Both the position numbers and the translations under genes were made by a program. A stretch of 64,000 nucleotides of DNA from Pseudolysinimonas sp051954455 (GTDB taxonomy: Bacteria; Actinomycetota; Actinomycetes; Actinomycetales; Microbacteriaceae), in assembly GCF_051954455.1 (NCBI RefSeq), contig NZ_JBQCHS010000020.1, positions 1 through 64,000 of the forward strand, read 5' to 3'. This document shows positions 8,945 to 16,796 of this stretch, piece by piece. Numbering within the stretch: the first letter of the stretch is position 1; each line of letters opens with the position of its first letter. Below the pieces are notes generated by a model that saw only the letters and a program-made list of their open reading frames with translations, ran no database searches and was not told where the DNA came from.

Positions 8945-9480
8945 GACCTCCTCGCCGTCGCCTTGGGGCCGGTGACGAGGGTCGCGGGCGGCACGTCGTC
9001 GGCGACGACGGCGCCCGCCGCGACGACCGCATCGCGCCCGATCCGGACCCCGGGCAGGATCGTCGCTCCCGCCCCGATCCAGACGTTCTCCTCCACGTCG
9101 ATCGGTGCGGTCGTGATCGACGTGCGTCGGGCGCCCGGATCGACCGGGTGACTGACCGTGATGAAGGTGACCTTCGGCGCGACCATCACGCGGTCGGCCA
9201 GCCGGATGCCGCCGAAGTCCAGGAAGGTGCAGTTCTGATTGATGAAGACCCGTTCGCCGAGCTCGAGCCTCAACCCGTGGTCGGTGAAGAACGGTGGATA
9301 GACGGTCAGGCGGTCCGGGAGGGGGCGGCCGAGGATCCGCGCGACCAGGTCGGCGCGGCCGACCTGGTCCTCGAAGGGCAGGGCGTTGAGGCGCGATGTG
9401 AGGCCGGTCACCTCGAGCACGCGCTCCGACATCGCCCGGAACTCCGGCCCGTGGATCTCGACCAGCCGCTCGCGTCGCAT
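8938..9480 (-). CDS. Left-handed beta-helix sugar O-acetyltransferase (maltose/galactoside type)
   Basis: Acetyl-CoA-dependent O-acetyltransferase of the LacA/NodL/maltose acetyltransferase group, 180 residues. It has the N-terminal helical cap (MRRERLVEIHGPEFRAMSERV), hexapeptide repeats forming the beta-helix, the VFINQNCTFLD signature, and TVSHPVDPGARR with the likely catalytic His. GGTGGAGGG immediately upstream of the ATG at 9480 supports this start. The longer frame upstream is the antisense of the HAD pseudogene. The acceptor sugar is not deducible from context. Confidence 0.92.
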   Translation of the reverse strand: MRRERLVEIHGPEFRAMSERVLEVTGLTSRLNALPFEDQVGRADLVARILGRPLPDRLTVYPPFFTDHGLRLELGERVFINQNCTFLDFGGIRLADRVMVAPKVTFITVSHPVDPGARRTSITTAPIDVEENVWIGAGATILPGVRIGRDAVVAAGAVVADDVPPATLVTGPKATARRSW

Positions 9481-9573
9481 CCCTCCACCTTGGCGGCCGG
9501 AGGACTCGAGCGCATCCTCGATCGGACCGATACGACAGGATGCTCGTGCATCGACGGCGACCGGAGGGCGATC

Positions 9574-10208
9574 ATGAGCGGAGAGGCCGTGCGCTGGCTG
9601 CTCCTCGACATCGGCGGCGTGCTGGAGGTCGTCGATGACGCGACCTGGCCGGGGGAGTGGGTGGCGCGTTCGGCCGCACGCGTGGGCCTCACGCCGGCGG
9701 AGTTCGCGGATCTCTTGGCGGACCCGGCGCTGCCGGACATCACCCGAACACGCGGAGCGGCGGAGGCCTACTGGCACCGGCTCGGAACGGCGGTGGGTGC
9801 GTCGGCCGACGCACTCGCCGCCGCGCGCGCCGACTTCTGGGAGGCGTAAGGCGGCGTCGCGAACGAACGCCTGCTCCAGGTGCTGCGCGAGCTGCGGGGC
9901 ACTGCGGGTCTCGCCATCCTGTCGACTCGGCCGATGGCGCCCGCGAGGAGGAGGAGCGCCGATTCGGGTTCTCGGAGCTCTTCGATCCGATCTGCTACAG
10001 CCACGAGCTCGGCGTCGCGAAACCGGATCCGGGCGCATTCGCACACGTCCTGGATCGCATGAATGCGGAGCCGGGGGAGGTGCTGTTCATCGACGACGCC
10101 GCGCCGAACGTCGACGCGGCCCGGGAGCTGGGTCTGCGAGCGCACCGGCACCGCGACGACGCGGAGACGATCGCCATGATTCGCGCGGCGGTGGCTCAGC
10201 GACCCTGA
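9574..10208 (+). pseudogene. HAD-family hydrolase, disrupted by a stop and a frameshift
   Basis: The HAD phosphatase reads MSGEAVRWLLLDIGGVLEV from the ATG at 9574 (DxGGV in place of DxDGT, as in the YihX-like group) and continues to DFWEA. A TAA at 9847-9849 then interrupts it. The same frame resumes sensibly (GGVANERLLQVLRELRGTAGLAILS). Near 9931 one base appears lost (TCGACTCGG where TCGAACTCGG is expected), and the rest (ADGAREEEERRFGFSELFDP...GVAKPDPGAF...FIDDAAPNVDAARELG) continues in a second frame to 10208. Motif III Lys and motif IV Asp are intact there. The gene is probably non-functional unless the lesions are sequence errors. Its 3' end overlaps the convergent esterase. Confidence 0.85.
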
Positions 10209-11011
10209 GGCGCCCACGCCCATCGCGCGATGTGCGAGACCGCGACGGCGAAGGCGGGGTCGCGTGGCCGATTGAGGAACGCGTGGTCGGTGCCGGGGAG
10301 GACGTGCCGTTCCAGATCGGTGCCGGTCCCGAGCAGTTCGGCGGCGAATCGATCGCCGGAGGCACGCATGACATCGTGCTGTGCGTCGATCATGAGCGTT
10401 CGCGGGAACGGATCCCGGAGGTGCCCGCCCGGGAATGCGTGGGGGTCGGTGAGTGCTGCCGCCGAGCCGGCGTAACTGCGGTTGGCGAGGTCGAGCGCCC
10501 AGGCCATGTGGGTGAGGCGCCGGTGGCCGCGCGAGCGGGGCCCTGCCGCACCGACGCGCGGAAGCGCGGCGTGGAAGAAGCCGTAGGCGAGCATCGCGCC
10601 CGCGGGCTCGTGGCCCTCGTCGCGAGCTCGGAGAACCGCGGCGGCGGCGAGACAGGCGCCGGCACTCGCGCCGCCGAGCACCACTCCCGCGGGAGACCGC
10701 GCGCGGATCCGTCGGTAGGCGATGAGCACGTCATCGAGGGGGAGGGGGAACCGAGCGCGCCGGCGGCCTGCGTGTCGGCGCGGCCAGGGCATCCCCGGCA
10801 CGGGTGCGAGTCGGTAGTCGACGGTCGCGACGGCGACCCCCGCCCCCGCGAGCGACACCGCCACGGCGTGCGCCTCGGGCTGCTCGAGAGCACCGCGGAA
10901 GAAGCCCCCTCCGTGCAACCACAGAAGCGTCGGCACGGCGTCCCCGGGCGAGGCGTGCCACCGGATCGGGACATCGCCCGCCCGATCGGCGGCCGGGTTC
11001 GGCTCGGTCAC
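10196..11011 (-). CDS. Alpha/beta hydrolase, hormone-sensitive lipase family
   Basis: Predicted cytosolic carboxylesterase of 271 residues. The oxyanion motif HGGGF (about 33-37), the nucleophile elbow GGASAGA, the acid in DAQHDV and the His in GTDHAF give a complete HSL-type catalytic set. The GTG start is chosen because TAGGGT lies 6 bp upstream (11018-11023), and the sequence before it is the divergent promoter region of the LPXTG gene. Its 3' end overlaps the HAD pseudogene by 13 bp. The natural ester is unknown. Confidence 0.88.
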   Translation of the reverse strand: MTEPNPAADRAGDVPIRWHASPGDAVPTLLWLHGGGFFRGALEQPEAHAVAVSLAGAGVAVATVDYRLAPVPGMPWPRRHAGRRRARFPLPLDDVLIAYRRIRARSPAGVVLGGASAGACLAAAAVLRARDEGHEPAGAMLAYGFFHAALPRVGAAGPRSRGHRRLTHMAWALDLANRSYAGSAAALTDPHAFPGGHLRDPFPRTLMIDAQHDVMRASGDRFAAELLGTGTDLERHVLPGTDHAFLNRPRDPAFAVAVSHIARWAWAPQGR

Positions 11012-11017
11012 CTCGCG

Positions 11018-11023
11018 ACCCTA
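11018..11023 (-). promoter_or_regulatory. -10 element of the esterase gene (leaderless)
   Basis: TAGGGT on the minus strand, 6 bp before the GTG. It is divergent from the TACTGT element at 11048-11053. Confidence 0.55.
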
Positions 11024-11047
11024 GCCGGGGAACGGGCAGGGGTCCGC

Positions 11048-11053
11048 TACTGT
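11048..11053 (+). promoter_or_regulatory. -10 element of the LPXTG-protein gene (leaderless)
   Basis: TACTGT followed by 6 bp and the GTG at 11060. Confidence 0.55.
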
Positions 11054-11059
11054 CGCGGG

Positions 11060-12244
11060 GTGAGCGCTGGCACCGTCCGATACTTCGCCGCGGGAGTCCT
11101 CGCGATCGCCGGACTTGTCGTCGCAGCGCCGGCGAGCGCAGCGCCCGCCGATCCGCCGACGTGGCAGGTCGATCAGACAACGGGGACGAACGGAGCCTGC
11201 GCGGTCTACGACGACGGCGTGTCGGCGCAGACCTTCACCGCGGGCGTCACCGGTGCCCTGGCGGCCGTCGACCTCCCGACCTGGACCTCGTCCCTGATCC
11301 CGAATCAGCCGTCGACCCTGAGCCTCCAGATCCAATCGGTGACCGGGGACGGCACACCCTCGGGGACCGTCTTGGGCCAGGGCTCCGTCGCATGGCCGTC
11401 CACCGCACCGGTCCCGATGGACTCGCCGATCCCGATCGTGCAGGGCACCCGCTACGCCGTCATGCTCCCCACCTACGTCGGTCTCTGCGCGGTCTTTCCG
11501 GCGGCGTATGCCGGTGGCCAATGGCTCGACATCTATCAGAACCAGTGGCGGGTCCGGAACGGCCTGGTCCAGCTGACGACGTACGCGATCCCACGCCCCA
11601 CCGCGTCCGGCGCTTCGGCTCGAACGTCGATGGAGACCCCCGTCGCGATCCCGCTCCCGGTCGCTCCGACCTCATCGGTGGCCCTGACGGCCACGTCCGG
11701 TCCGGCGCACGGGACGGTGACGTTCGCGGGCACGACCGCGACCTACACGCCGGCCGCCGGCTTCGCCGGATCCGACTCCTTCCGGTACCAGGCCGCGAAC
11801 GCCGGGGGCGCGAGCACCGACGCGACGGTCAGCGTCGACGTGGAGCGCCCCACGCTCGCGTTCGACACCGACCGGATCGCGGCGGGAGCGGACATCACCG
11901 TCTCCGGAACCGGCTTCCCCGCGGGATCCACGCAGGCGTTGATGCTGCACTCCACGCCGGTCACCCTGGTCACGGTCACGGTCTCGCCCACCGGGACCTT
12001 CTCGCAGGTCGTCAGGATCCCGGCGGACACGGCGCCGGGTTCCCACACCATCACCGCCACGGGTCCCGGGGTGACGGCGGATCCGGCGGCGCTCACGGTG
12101 GTGGCGGCGACCGCTGCGGCAGCGGCACTTCCGCCCACCGGGGTGGATTCGGCCTGGCTCGTGCTCCCGGCCGTCGGGGCGCTGATGCTCGGCCTCGGAG
12201 CCGTCGTCGCGACGCGAAGGGCGCGGCTCAAGAACGGAGTCTGA
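11060..12244 (+). CDS. Secreted surface protein with LPXTG-type sorting signal
   Basis: A 394-residue exported protein. Residues 1-28 form a Sec signal peptide (hydrophobic core then ASAAPA). The N-terminal ~180 residues form a beta-rich domain of unknown role with several Cys (NGACAVY, GLCAVF). A bacterial Ig-like/cadherin-like module follows (VALTATSGPAHGTVTFAGTTATYTPAAGFAGSDSFRY), then a second Ig-like domain (ITVSGTGFPAGS...). It ends in LPPTG, a hydrophobic helix and a RRARLK tail, the layout of a sortase substrate. No sortase gene is in this window. The GTG start is supported by the signal peptide and the -10 at 11048. Confidence 0.85.
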   Translation: MSAGTVRYFAAGVLAIAGLVVAAPASAAPADPPTWQVDQTTGTNGACAVYDDGVSAQTFTAGVTGALAAVDLPTWTSSLIPNQPSTLSLQIQSVTGDGTPSGTVLGQGSVAWPSTAPVPMDSPIPIVQGTRYAVMLPTYVGLCAVFPAAYAGGQWLDIYQNQWRVRNGLVQLTTYAIPRPTASGASARTSMETPVAIPLPVAPTSSVALTATSGPAHGTVTFAGTTATYTPAAGFAGSDSFRYQAANAGGASTDATVSVDVERPTLAFDTDRIAAGADITVSGTGFPAGSTQALMLHSTPVTLVTVTVSPTGTFSQVVRIPADTAPGSHTITATGPGVTADPAALTVVAATAAAAALPPTGVDSAWLVLPAVGALMLGLGAVVATRRARLKNGV

Positions 12245-12328
12245 CTGCGTCGGTGGTAACGTGAGCGAACGCCAGCTATCTAGGGTTCCAGCTGACCCGT
12301 CACCGGCGTCGCGCGAAAGGTCGCTCCG

Positions 12329-12547
12329 ATGGATGCCGTCGAGTACGAAAAGGGCTTTCGCAGGGGCCAGCAGATACTGCGAGTGCACTCCTACTTGCGA
12401 ACCGAACGCCGGCGATACTTCTACGACCTCGGCATTGCGAATCAGAACCGACTACACAGGCTCTTTCGAACTCGCACCCACGAATACTGGCAAGGCTACG
12501 TGGACGGGCTTCGGTCGAAGGGGAGTCCCGAGAGCCCCAACGACTAG
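12329..12547 (+). CDS. Small hypothetical protein
   Basis: A 72-residue ORF rich in Arg and Tyr (MDAVEYEKGFRRGQQILRVH...YWQGYVDGLRSKG). GAAAGG lies 8 bp before the ATG and could be a ribosome site; a TATCTA hexamer about 50 bp upstream could be a -10. I do not recognise a family. The ordinary, non-GC-skewed amino-acid composition argues for a real gene. It is the first ORF of the accessory island. Confidence 0.5.
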   Translation: MDAVEYEKGFRRGQQILRVHSYLRTERRRYFYDLGIANQNRLHRLFRTRTHEYWQGYVDGLRSKGSPESPND

Positions 12548-12663
12548 CCGCGTACGGAACGGATGTCGATGCGGACTGTCAGCATCCCGCGCAGCCGCGC
12601 AGCCGCGCACAGAGCTCGCCGGGCTGATCGGCGTTGCGGGAGCCGCACGTGATGTGTTTTCTG

Positions 12664-12723
12664 ATGGGGAAGCCCGTCATTCGTTTCCTCACTATTCCGC
12701 GTCTCGGTGGCGGCCGGGTTTGA
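12664..12723 (+). CDS. Micro-ORF, copy 1 of a pair
   Basis: A 19-codon ORF reading MGKPVIRFLTIPRLGGGRV then TGA. It is matched by an 18-codon ORF at 13851-13907 on the other side of the LD-carboxypeptidase gene. Most of the differences between codons 3 and 8 are synonymous third-base changes, which suggests selection on the peptide or shared descent from a coding sequence. The frame upstream of the ATG also gives similar residues (CFL versus GLL), so this may instead be the C-terminal remnant of a longer gene. No function is known. Confidence 0.3.
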   Translation: MGKPVIRFLTIPRLGGGRV

Positions 12724-12735
12724 TCTACTAGCCGA

Positions 12736-13785
12736 ATGCAGCCGGGGGAACTCGCCATGGCATCGAAGGCTCGGCCGGGCGACAGAGTCGCCGTGCTGTC
12801 ACCCTCGTTCGCGGCACCCGCCGTCGCGCCGCAACTACACGAGCAAGCCATCCGGCGGCTGGCCGCCGTCACCGGCCTTGTGCCGGTCGAGTTCCCGACG
12901 ACGCGCGAACTCGGAGCGTCGGCCGAGGCGCGGGCAGCGGACATCAACGCGGCATTCGCGGATCCGTCGATCCGAGCTGTAATCGCGACCATCGGGGGAG
13001 ACGATCAGGTGACCGTCATCCCGCACGTCGATCCCGATGTCGTTGCTGCTGACCCGAAGCCGTTTGTCGGCTATAGCGACAACACGCACCTTCACAACTT
13101 CCTGTGGCAGCTCGGGGTGCAGAGCTTCTACGGAGGTTCGACGCAGGTGCATCTGGGGCCGGGGCCTCGTGTCGATGAGGTGCATGCGGCCTCGCTCCGG
13201 GCCGCTCTGCTCGACGGGGGGCGGCTCGAGCTTCACGACCCGGGGGAGTCGGAGGACTTCGGCGTCGAGTGGACCGATGAGCGTGCGCTCCACGAGTTCG
13301 GATCGCGTGAGGCGACCAAGCCGTGGACGTGGTCGGGCCCGTCATCAAAAGTCGAGGGCCGCTCGTGGGGCGGCTGTCTCGAGGTCATCGATCAGATCGC
13401 CATGGCGGGTCGGATGCCGTCGGTGGAGAGGCTCGAGGGCTCGGTACTCCTCATCGAGACGAGCGAGGAGATCCCGACTGCCGTGCAGGTCGGGCGCTGG
13501 ATGCGTTCCCTGGGGGAGAGGGGCTTTCTGGGAGCGGCCTCTGGCGTGCTCGTCGCTCGACCCCCGGTGAGTGAGCGAGGGAAGGTGCCGGGTGCTCGTC
13601 AGCGCGATCAGCTCCGTGGCGAGCAGCGCGAGGCGGTGCTTGAGCAAATGGCACGGTACAACCCATCGGCGGTGGTGTGCGTCGGCGTGCCGTTCGGGCA
13701 CACCAGGCCCCAGTGGATCGTTCCTCACGGCGGCCTGATCTGTCTCGACGGCGCCGATCGCGTGATCTCCGTCGAGTACAGCTAG
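12736..13785 (+). CDS. S66 family LD-carboxypeptidase (MccF/LdcA-like)
   Basis: Serine peptidase of family S66, which includes muramoyl-tetrapeptide LD-carboxypeptidases (peptidoglycan recycling) and MccF (self-immunity to microcin C). It has 349 residues from the ATG at 12736. Catalytic features are the nucleophile Ser114 in VGYSDNTHL, Glu in SWGGCLEV and His in PFGHTRPQW. The overall pattern (ARPGDRVAVLSPSF, ATIGGDDQ) is closer to MccF-like members. An internal ATG at 12757 with GGGGGA 8 bp upstream is a good alternative start. It sits alone between the two micro-ORF repeats; no microcin genes are visible. Confidence 0.9.
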   Translation: MQPGELAMASKARPGDRVAVLSPSFAAPAVAPQLHEQAIRRLAAVTGLVPVEFPTTRELGASAEARAADINAAFADPSIRAVIATIGGDDQVTVIPHVDPDVVAADPKPFVGYSDNTHLHNFLWQLGVQSFYGGSTQVHLGPGPRVDEVHAASLRAALLDGGRLELHDPGESEDFGVEWTDERALHEFGSREATKPWTWSGPSSKVEGRSWGGCLEVIDQIAMAGRMPSVERLEGSVLLIETSEEIPTAVQVGRWMRSLGERGFLGAASGVLVARPPVSERGKVPGARQRDQLRGEQREAVLEQMARYNPSAVVCVGVPFGHTRPQWIVPHGGLICLDGADRVISVEYS

Positions 13786-13850
13786 GTGAGAGCTCGGGAG
13801 AGCCCGTTCTCCTTCCTCCTACATCGGAGATCGGCCGCCCTGGACTCTTG

Positions 13851-13907
13851 ATGGAGAAACCCGTTATCCGTTTTCCCACTATTCGGCGCGCTGAAGGTGG
13901 TCGTTAG
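13851..13907 (+). CDS. Micro-ORF, copy 2 of a pair
   Basis: An 18-codon ORF reading MEKPVIRFPTIRRAEGGR then TAG, the partner of the ORF at 12664-12723. Around the shared core the DNA is about 80% identical over 40 bp, and most of the changes in the shared KPVIRF core fall in third codon positions. It may be a peptide gene or a leftover C-terminus from a duplicated or inserted gene. Confidence 0.3.
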   Translation: MEKPVIRFPTIRRAEGGR

Positions 13908-13962
13908 CGAGGGTGGTTGAGGCTCGCGGGTAAGCATCCACACGGCCGAGCCGTCGACCGCC

Positions 13963-14907
13963 CTACTGGTCGGCGTCGTCGCAGAAGCCGCTGCTGACCC
14001 CGCGGGGGAAGTTGATCCCCGAGCTGGTCAGCGCGGCAGCGAGCTGCGGCCATGCCTGACCTTCGGATTCCACCTTGGAGCACGCGCCGAGATGCAGGCT
14101 CGAGAGATTCTTGCTGAATTTGTCCGAGACGAAGACGAAGTTGGACTGCGGCAGGTCGAGGGCCGCGAGCTGGGTCACGATCTCTTGCACGCGCGGCCAA
14201 CTAGCGGACGTAGTCGGATCCGCGAGCCCGGCGTCGGGGGATATGTATCTCACTTCGACGTAACCAGGGAGGAAGTAGTCCACTCCGACGCTTTCGCCGT
14301 GTCCCAGCGGGATGGCGGTCAATCTGTCTTTGAAGGCCACGACCTCCGGGGTTGGCATGGCCTTTTCTGCAACGAAGCCATCGAAGTACCACGTTCGGTC
14401 CGGTGGCCCTGGGTCGGGCACTGCCCGTAGGGCTTGCCACTTCACGGCGGCGCCGTCGCCAGCGGGATTCCAGATGTTTCGATACGGGCCGTCCACCCCC
14501 TTCTGCAGAATGATGCCCAGCGGGGCGCCTTCAGCGCTCGACATGGCAAGCCAGTAGGTCACCTCGCGGGAGAGCTCGTCGGCAGAGAATTGGTTCGGGT
14601 ACACGATTGTGAGCAGGTTGTCCTTGCGGAACGTGATCTTGAACGTGGCGTGATGACCCGCAAGCAACTTGTTGGCATCTGCGACAACGGTCTGCAGGTC
14701 GCTCTCGACGAGTTTGTTCACCGTGACCCAGACCGTCCTGCCGAACGTATCGTCGTCCTGGGAGGTGACATCGACCACTGTCGCGACGTTGCTGAGTAGT
14801 TTGCGCAACGGCTTTTCGGAGACGTCGTGCCGAACGAAGAGCAATCCGCATCCAGTGAGGGACAGCAGCACGAGGAGGGCCAACCCTCCCGCTGCTAGGC
14901 GCTTCAT
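13963..14907 (-). CDS. Predicted lipoprotein of unknown function
   Basis: A secreted, lipid-anchored protein of about 314 residues. The ATG at 14907 gives a clean lipoprotein signal (MKRLAAGGLALLVLLSLTGC), with the lipobox LTGC and the modified Cys at about residue 20. A GTG nine bases upstream would add three residues. The mature part has no domain I recognise. It is mixed alpha-beta with repeated polar segments and two Cys near the C-terminus (GACSK, GFCDD) that could form a disulfide. Its base composition is less GC-rich than the core genes. It stands alone in the island, convergent with the upstream ORFs. Confidence 0.75.
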   Translation of the reverse strand: MKRLAAGGLALLVLLSLTGCGLLFVRHDVSEKPLRKLLSNVATVVDVTSQDDDTFGRTVWVTVNKLVESDLQTVVADANKLLAGHHATFKITFRKDNLLTIVYPNQFSADELSREVTYWLAMSSAEGAPLGIILQKGVDGPYRNIWNPAGDGAAVKWQALRAVPDPGPPDRTWYFDGFVAEKAMPTPEVVAFKDRLTAIPLGHGESVGVDYFLPGYVEVRYISPDAGLADPTTSASWPRVQEIVTQLAALDLPQSNFVFVSDKFSKNLSSLHLGACSKVESEGQAWPQLAAALTSSGINFPRGVSSGFCDDADQ

Positions 14908-15017
14908 GCGTGGCACTCAGATCCCGGCGCCGAAGATCACAACGGTGCGCTGTACGAACCTCACGTTTCGTGAGCATACGCGCCGGCCTCTCCTGCTTTG
15001 GTAGAAAGCTCATTGCT

Positions 15018-15227
15018 ATGGGACTTGTCCTCATCGAGCCGTCCGAATGGGCACGGCGCCGACGGATCATTCAGGAGGTTCGAGCATCGTCGCGTCTCTC
15101 GGGTGGAGAGAGCAGTGCTGACGTGCAGGCGGTGCAGGACCGGTAGGTAAACGGCGAAATCACTCTGGTTGAGATGCACGATCTGATCGCCAAGCTCGAT
15201 TGGCCTGATGGGGACGCTCGTCCTTAG
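15018..15227 (+). pseudogene. VbhA-like antitoxin gene with internal stop
   Basis: The ORF starts at the ATG at 15018 (AGAAAG 9 bp upstream) and reads MGLVLIEPSEWARRRR...SADVQAVQDR. A TAG at 15144-15146 follows, then the same frame continues as VNGEITLVEMHDLIAKLDWPDGDARP to a second stop at 15227. The joined product matches the short actinobacterial antitoxin VbhA-type domain, whose hallmark is an (Y/F)VxGEIT segment. The TAG replaces the aromatic residue expected before VNGEIT. No Fic-domain toxin gene follows. It is either a degraded antitoxin or, if the stop is an error, an orphan antitoxin of about 69 residues. Confidence 0.6.
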
Positions 15228-15259
15228 GCGATCGTCTTCGACACGTCAGAGCGAATCTG

Positions 15260-15640
15260 TCATCGAAATTCGCTGATGTCGTGATCCATCTTCCATTCGC
15301 CGCCGTGGAGAGCGAAGTAGCGCTCCCTCCACTCCGCCTTGAGTCGGCGCGGATCGAGCGGCCGATACCCGGGCGTGCTCTTGGCACGATGCGTTTGATG
15401 TTCACGCTCGCTGCGATAGTCGGTCCAATCATCATGAGCCGCCAAGAGCATCACGACGGCGTTGTCGATCTGTTCTGGGCTCCACGAGCCGCGGCGCGAG
15501 CCAGTGGCCAAGTGAATCCGGGCGAAAGTCTCCCTGTAGCCCAACGGCTGGAATAGCTGAATCGCAGTTGATAGCGCTCGCACTCGCCGGGCTAGCGGTC
15601 GCGACGGATCGGCTGCTGTCCTGAGATCCGTCCGAAACAC
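15260..15640 (-). CDS. Hypothetical protein
   Basis: A 126-residue, probably cytosolic protein starting with GTG. It is helical with many charged and aromatic residues (LGYRETFARIHLA, WSPEQIDNAVVMLLAAHDDWTDYRSEREHQ, WRERYFALHGGEWKMDHDISEFR). I do not recognise the family. The composition is protein-like and not a shadow of any opposite-strand gene. It is convergent with the broken antitoxin, 32 bp from its end, and divergent from the DUF4304 gene. Confidence 0.6.
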   Translation of the reverse strand: MFRTDLRTAADPSRPLARRVRALSTAIQLFQPLGYRETFARIHLATGSRRGSWSPEQIDNAVVMLLAAHDDWTDYRSEREHQTHRAKSTPGYRPLDPRRLKAEWRERYFALHGGEWKMDHDISEFR

Positions 15641-15752
15641 AAATGACAGGTTCTCACGCTGCCCGCGGGACGAGCGACCTCGCTTATCAACTCGGGCATC
15701 GCAAAACGATCGGTCTTGGCGCAGTCGCGATTGGTCTGGCGCGGGCCCAAGT

Positions 15753-15758
15753 TACGCT
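15753..15758 (+). promoter_or_regulatory. -10 element of the DUF4304 gene (leaderless)
   Basis: TACGCT followed by 7 bp and the ATG at 15766. It supports the downstream start over the longer open frame. Confidence 0.5.
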
Positions 15759-15765
15759 CAGCGCC

Positions 15766-16242
15766 ATGAGAGCCCCGGATCAGTTGCGCACGATGATGAA
15801 GGAACAGATCGCGCCGGCACTCCGCTCCGCGGGGTTCAAAGGGTCGGGAGCACAGTTCTATCTTCCCGACGAGTCGATGTTCCTCTTGCTCGGATTGCAG
15901 TCCTCATCGTCCAGCACGGCGGAGAGCGTTCGTTTTACCTTCAACGTCAGCGCCATGAGCAAGGCCGACTGGCAGGAGCGTTGGGGGCAGCGACGTGCCC
16001 ACCCCTCCGGCAACGTGAACTATGGGCGGTTCCAATGGCACGAGCGCATCGGGCGCTTGATGGGGCGCGGCGACGCGTGGTGGACGCTGGACTCTGCCGC
16101 GCTCGACCGCGACCTGGTCAGCGCAGCAGTTGAGGATGCACTCCTTCAATATGCCGTCCCCGCACTCGTAGCCAGACGAGACGATCACAGACGACTCGCG
16201 GGCCGCCCCGAGATTGAGATTGAGATTGGCGAGTGCGGATAG
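15766..16242 (+). CDS. DUF4304 domain protein
   Basis: A 158-residue cytosolic protein. The N-terminus (MKEQIAPALRSAGFKGSGAQFYL) and the following strand-rich part (FNVSAMSKADWQERWG, WHERIGRLMGRGDAWWTLDS) match the DUF4304 family. Members occur in scattered genomic islands, and none that I know of has a defined activity. The start at 15766 is chosen because family similarity begins there and a TACGCT -10 lies 7 bp upstream. Confidence 0.7.
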   Translation: MRAPDQLRTMMKEQIAPALRSAGFKGSGAQFYLPDESMFLLLGLQSSSSSTAESVRFTFNVSAMSKADWQERWGQRRAHPSGNVNYGRFQWHERIGRLMGRGDAWWTLDSAALDRDLVSAAVEDALLQYAVPALVARRDDHRRLAGRPEIEIEIGECG

Positions 16243-16283
16243 CGATTCTGGGCGGTGCGCTGGCGCTCCGATGGCCGTCGAGG

Positions 16284-16637
16284 TCAGGCTCCTCGGAATG
16301 CTTCTTCCGCGATCTGCTCCCACCGCGGTCGCCAATCGGATAGGAATCTGAGCTGTACTTCCGGATTCGTTCGATCCGTCAACTTGAGCCACCGTCGCGA
16401 GAACTCAACAGCGACGGCCGTGCAAAGTTCCGCCGACTCCGGCCCAAGCGGCGCGCTTTCAAGGTCCGAGATTCCACCCCAGTAGATGTAGCCACCCATC
16501 GCTTGCTCAACCTCGAATGCCAAGTGCATGCACTCCGCCATGACCTCAGCACACACTTCGAACGCGGGCTCTGTGCTTGCCGTCACGCGCCGAGACGCGT
16601 CGTCCATCAGGGCTGCGAATCGCTCCTCTGGCGTCAC
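16284..16637 (-). CDS. Hypothetical protein
   Basis: A 117-residue acidic protein from a GTG at 16637. It reads VTPEERFAALMDDASRRV...CAEVMAECMHLAFEVEQAMGGYIYWGGISDLESAPLGPESAELC...WLKLTDRTNPEVQLRFLSDWRPRWEQIAEEAFRG and appears alpha-helical with three Cys. I recognise no family. A TACTGT hexamer lies only 4 bp before the GTG, so the promoter is uncertain. It points away from the serine recombinase, with a 159-bp divergent region between them. Confidence 0.6.
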   Translation of the reverse strand: MTPEERFAALMDDASRRVTASTEPAFEVCAEVMAECMHLAFEVEQAMGGYIYWGGISDLESAPLGPESAELCTAVAVEFSRRWLKLTDRTNPEVQLRFLSDWRPRWEQIAEEAFRGA

Positions 16638-16796
16638 TACGACAGTATGTCCGGGCGCGGGCGCAATTTTCGGCCGTGCCGGAAACGATCGTTTCCGGAC
16701 GCGCCCCGAGAGTGACATCAAGCCGGTCGTCTGCACGTCCGATTGCCGTGTCCGAATGGCGGCGATAATGACGTCCGTTTGTGTGACACTGCGCGG

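Noticed and set aside
16743..16769. TTGCCG / GATAAT as the recombinase promoter
   Set aside because: The spacer is only 15 bp and the leader would lack a ribosome site. A GACACT element 6 bp before the GTG fits the local pattern better, though neither is strong.
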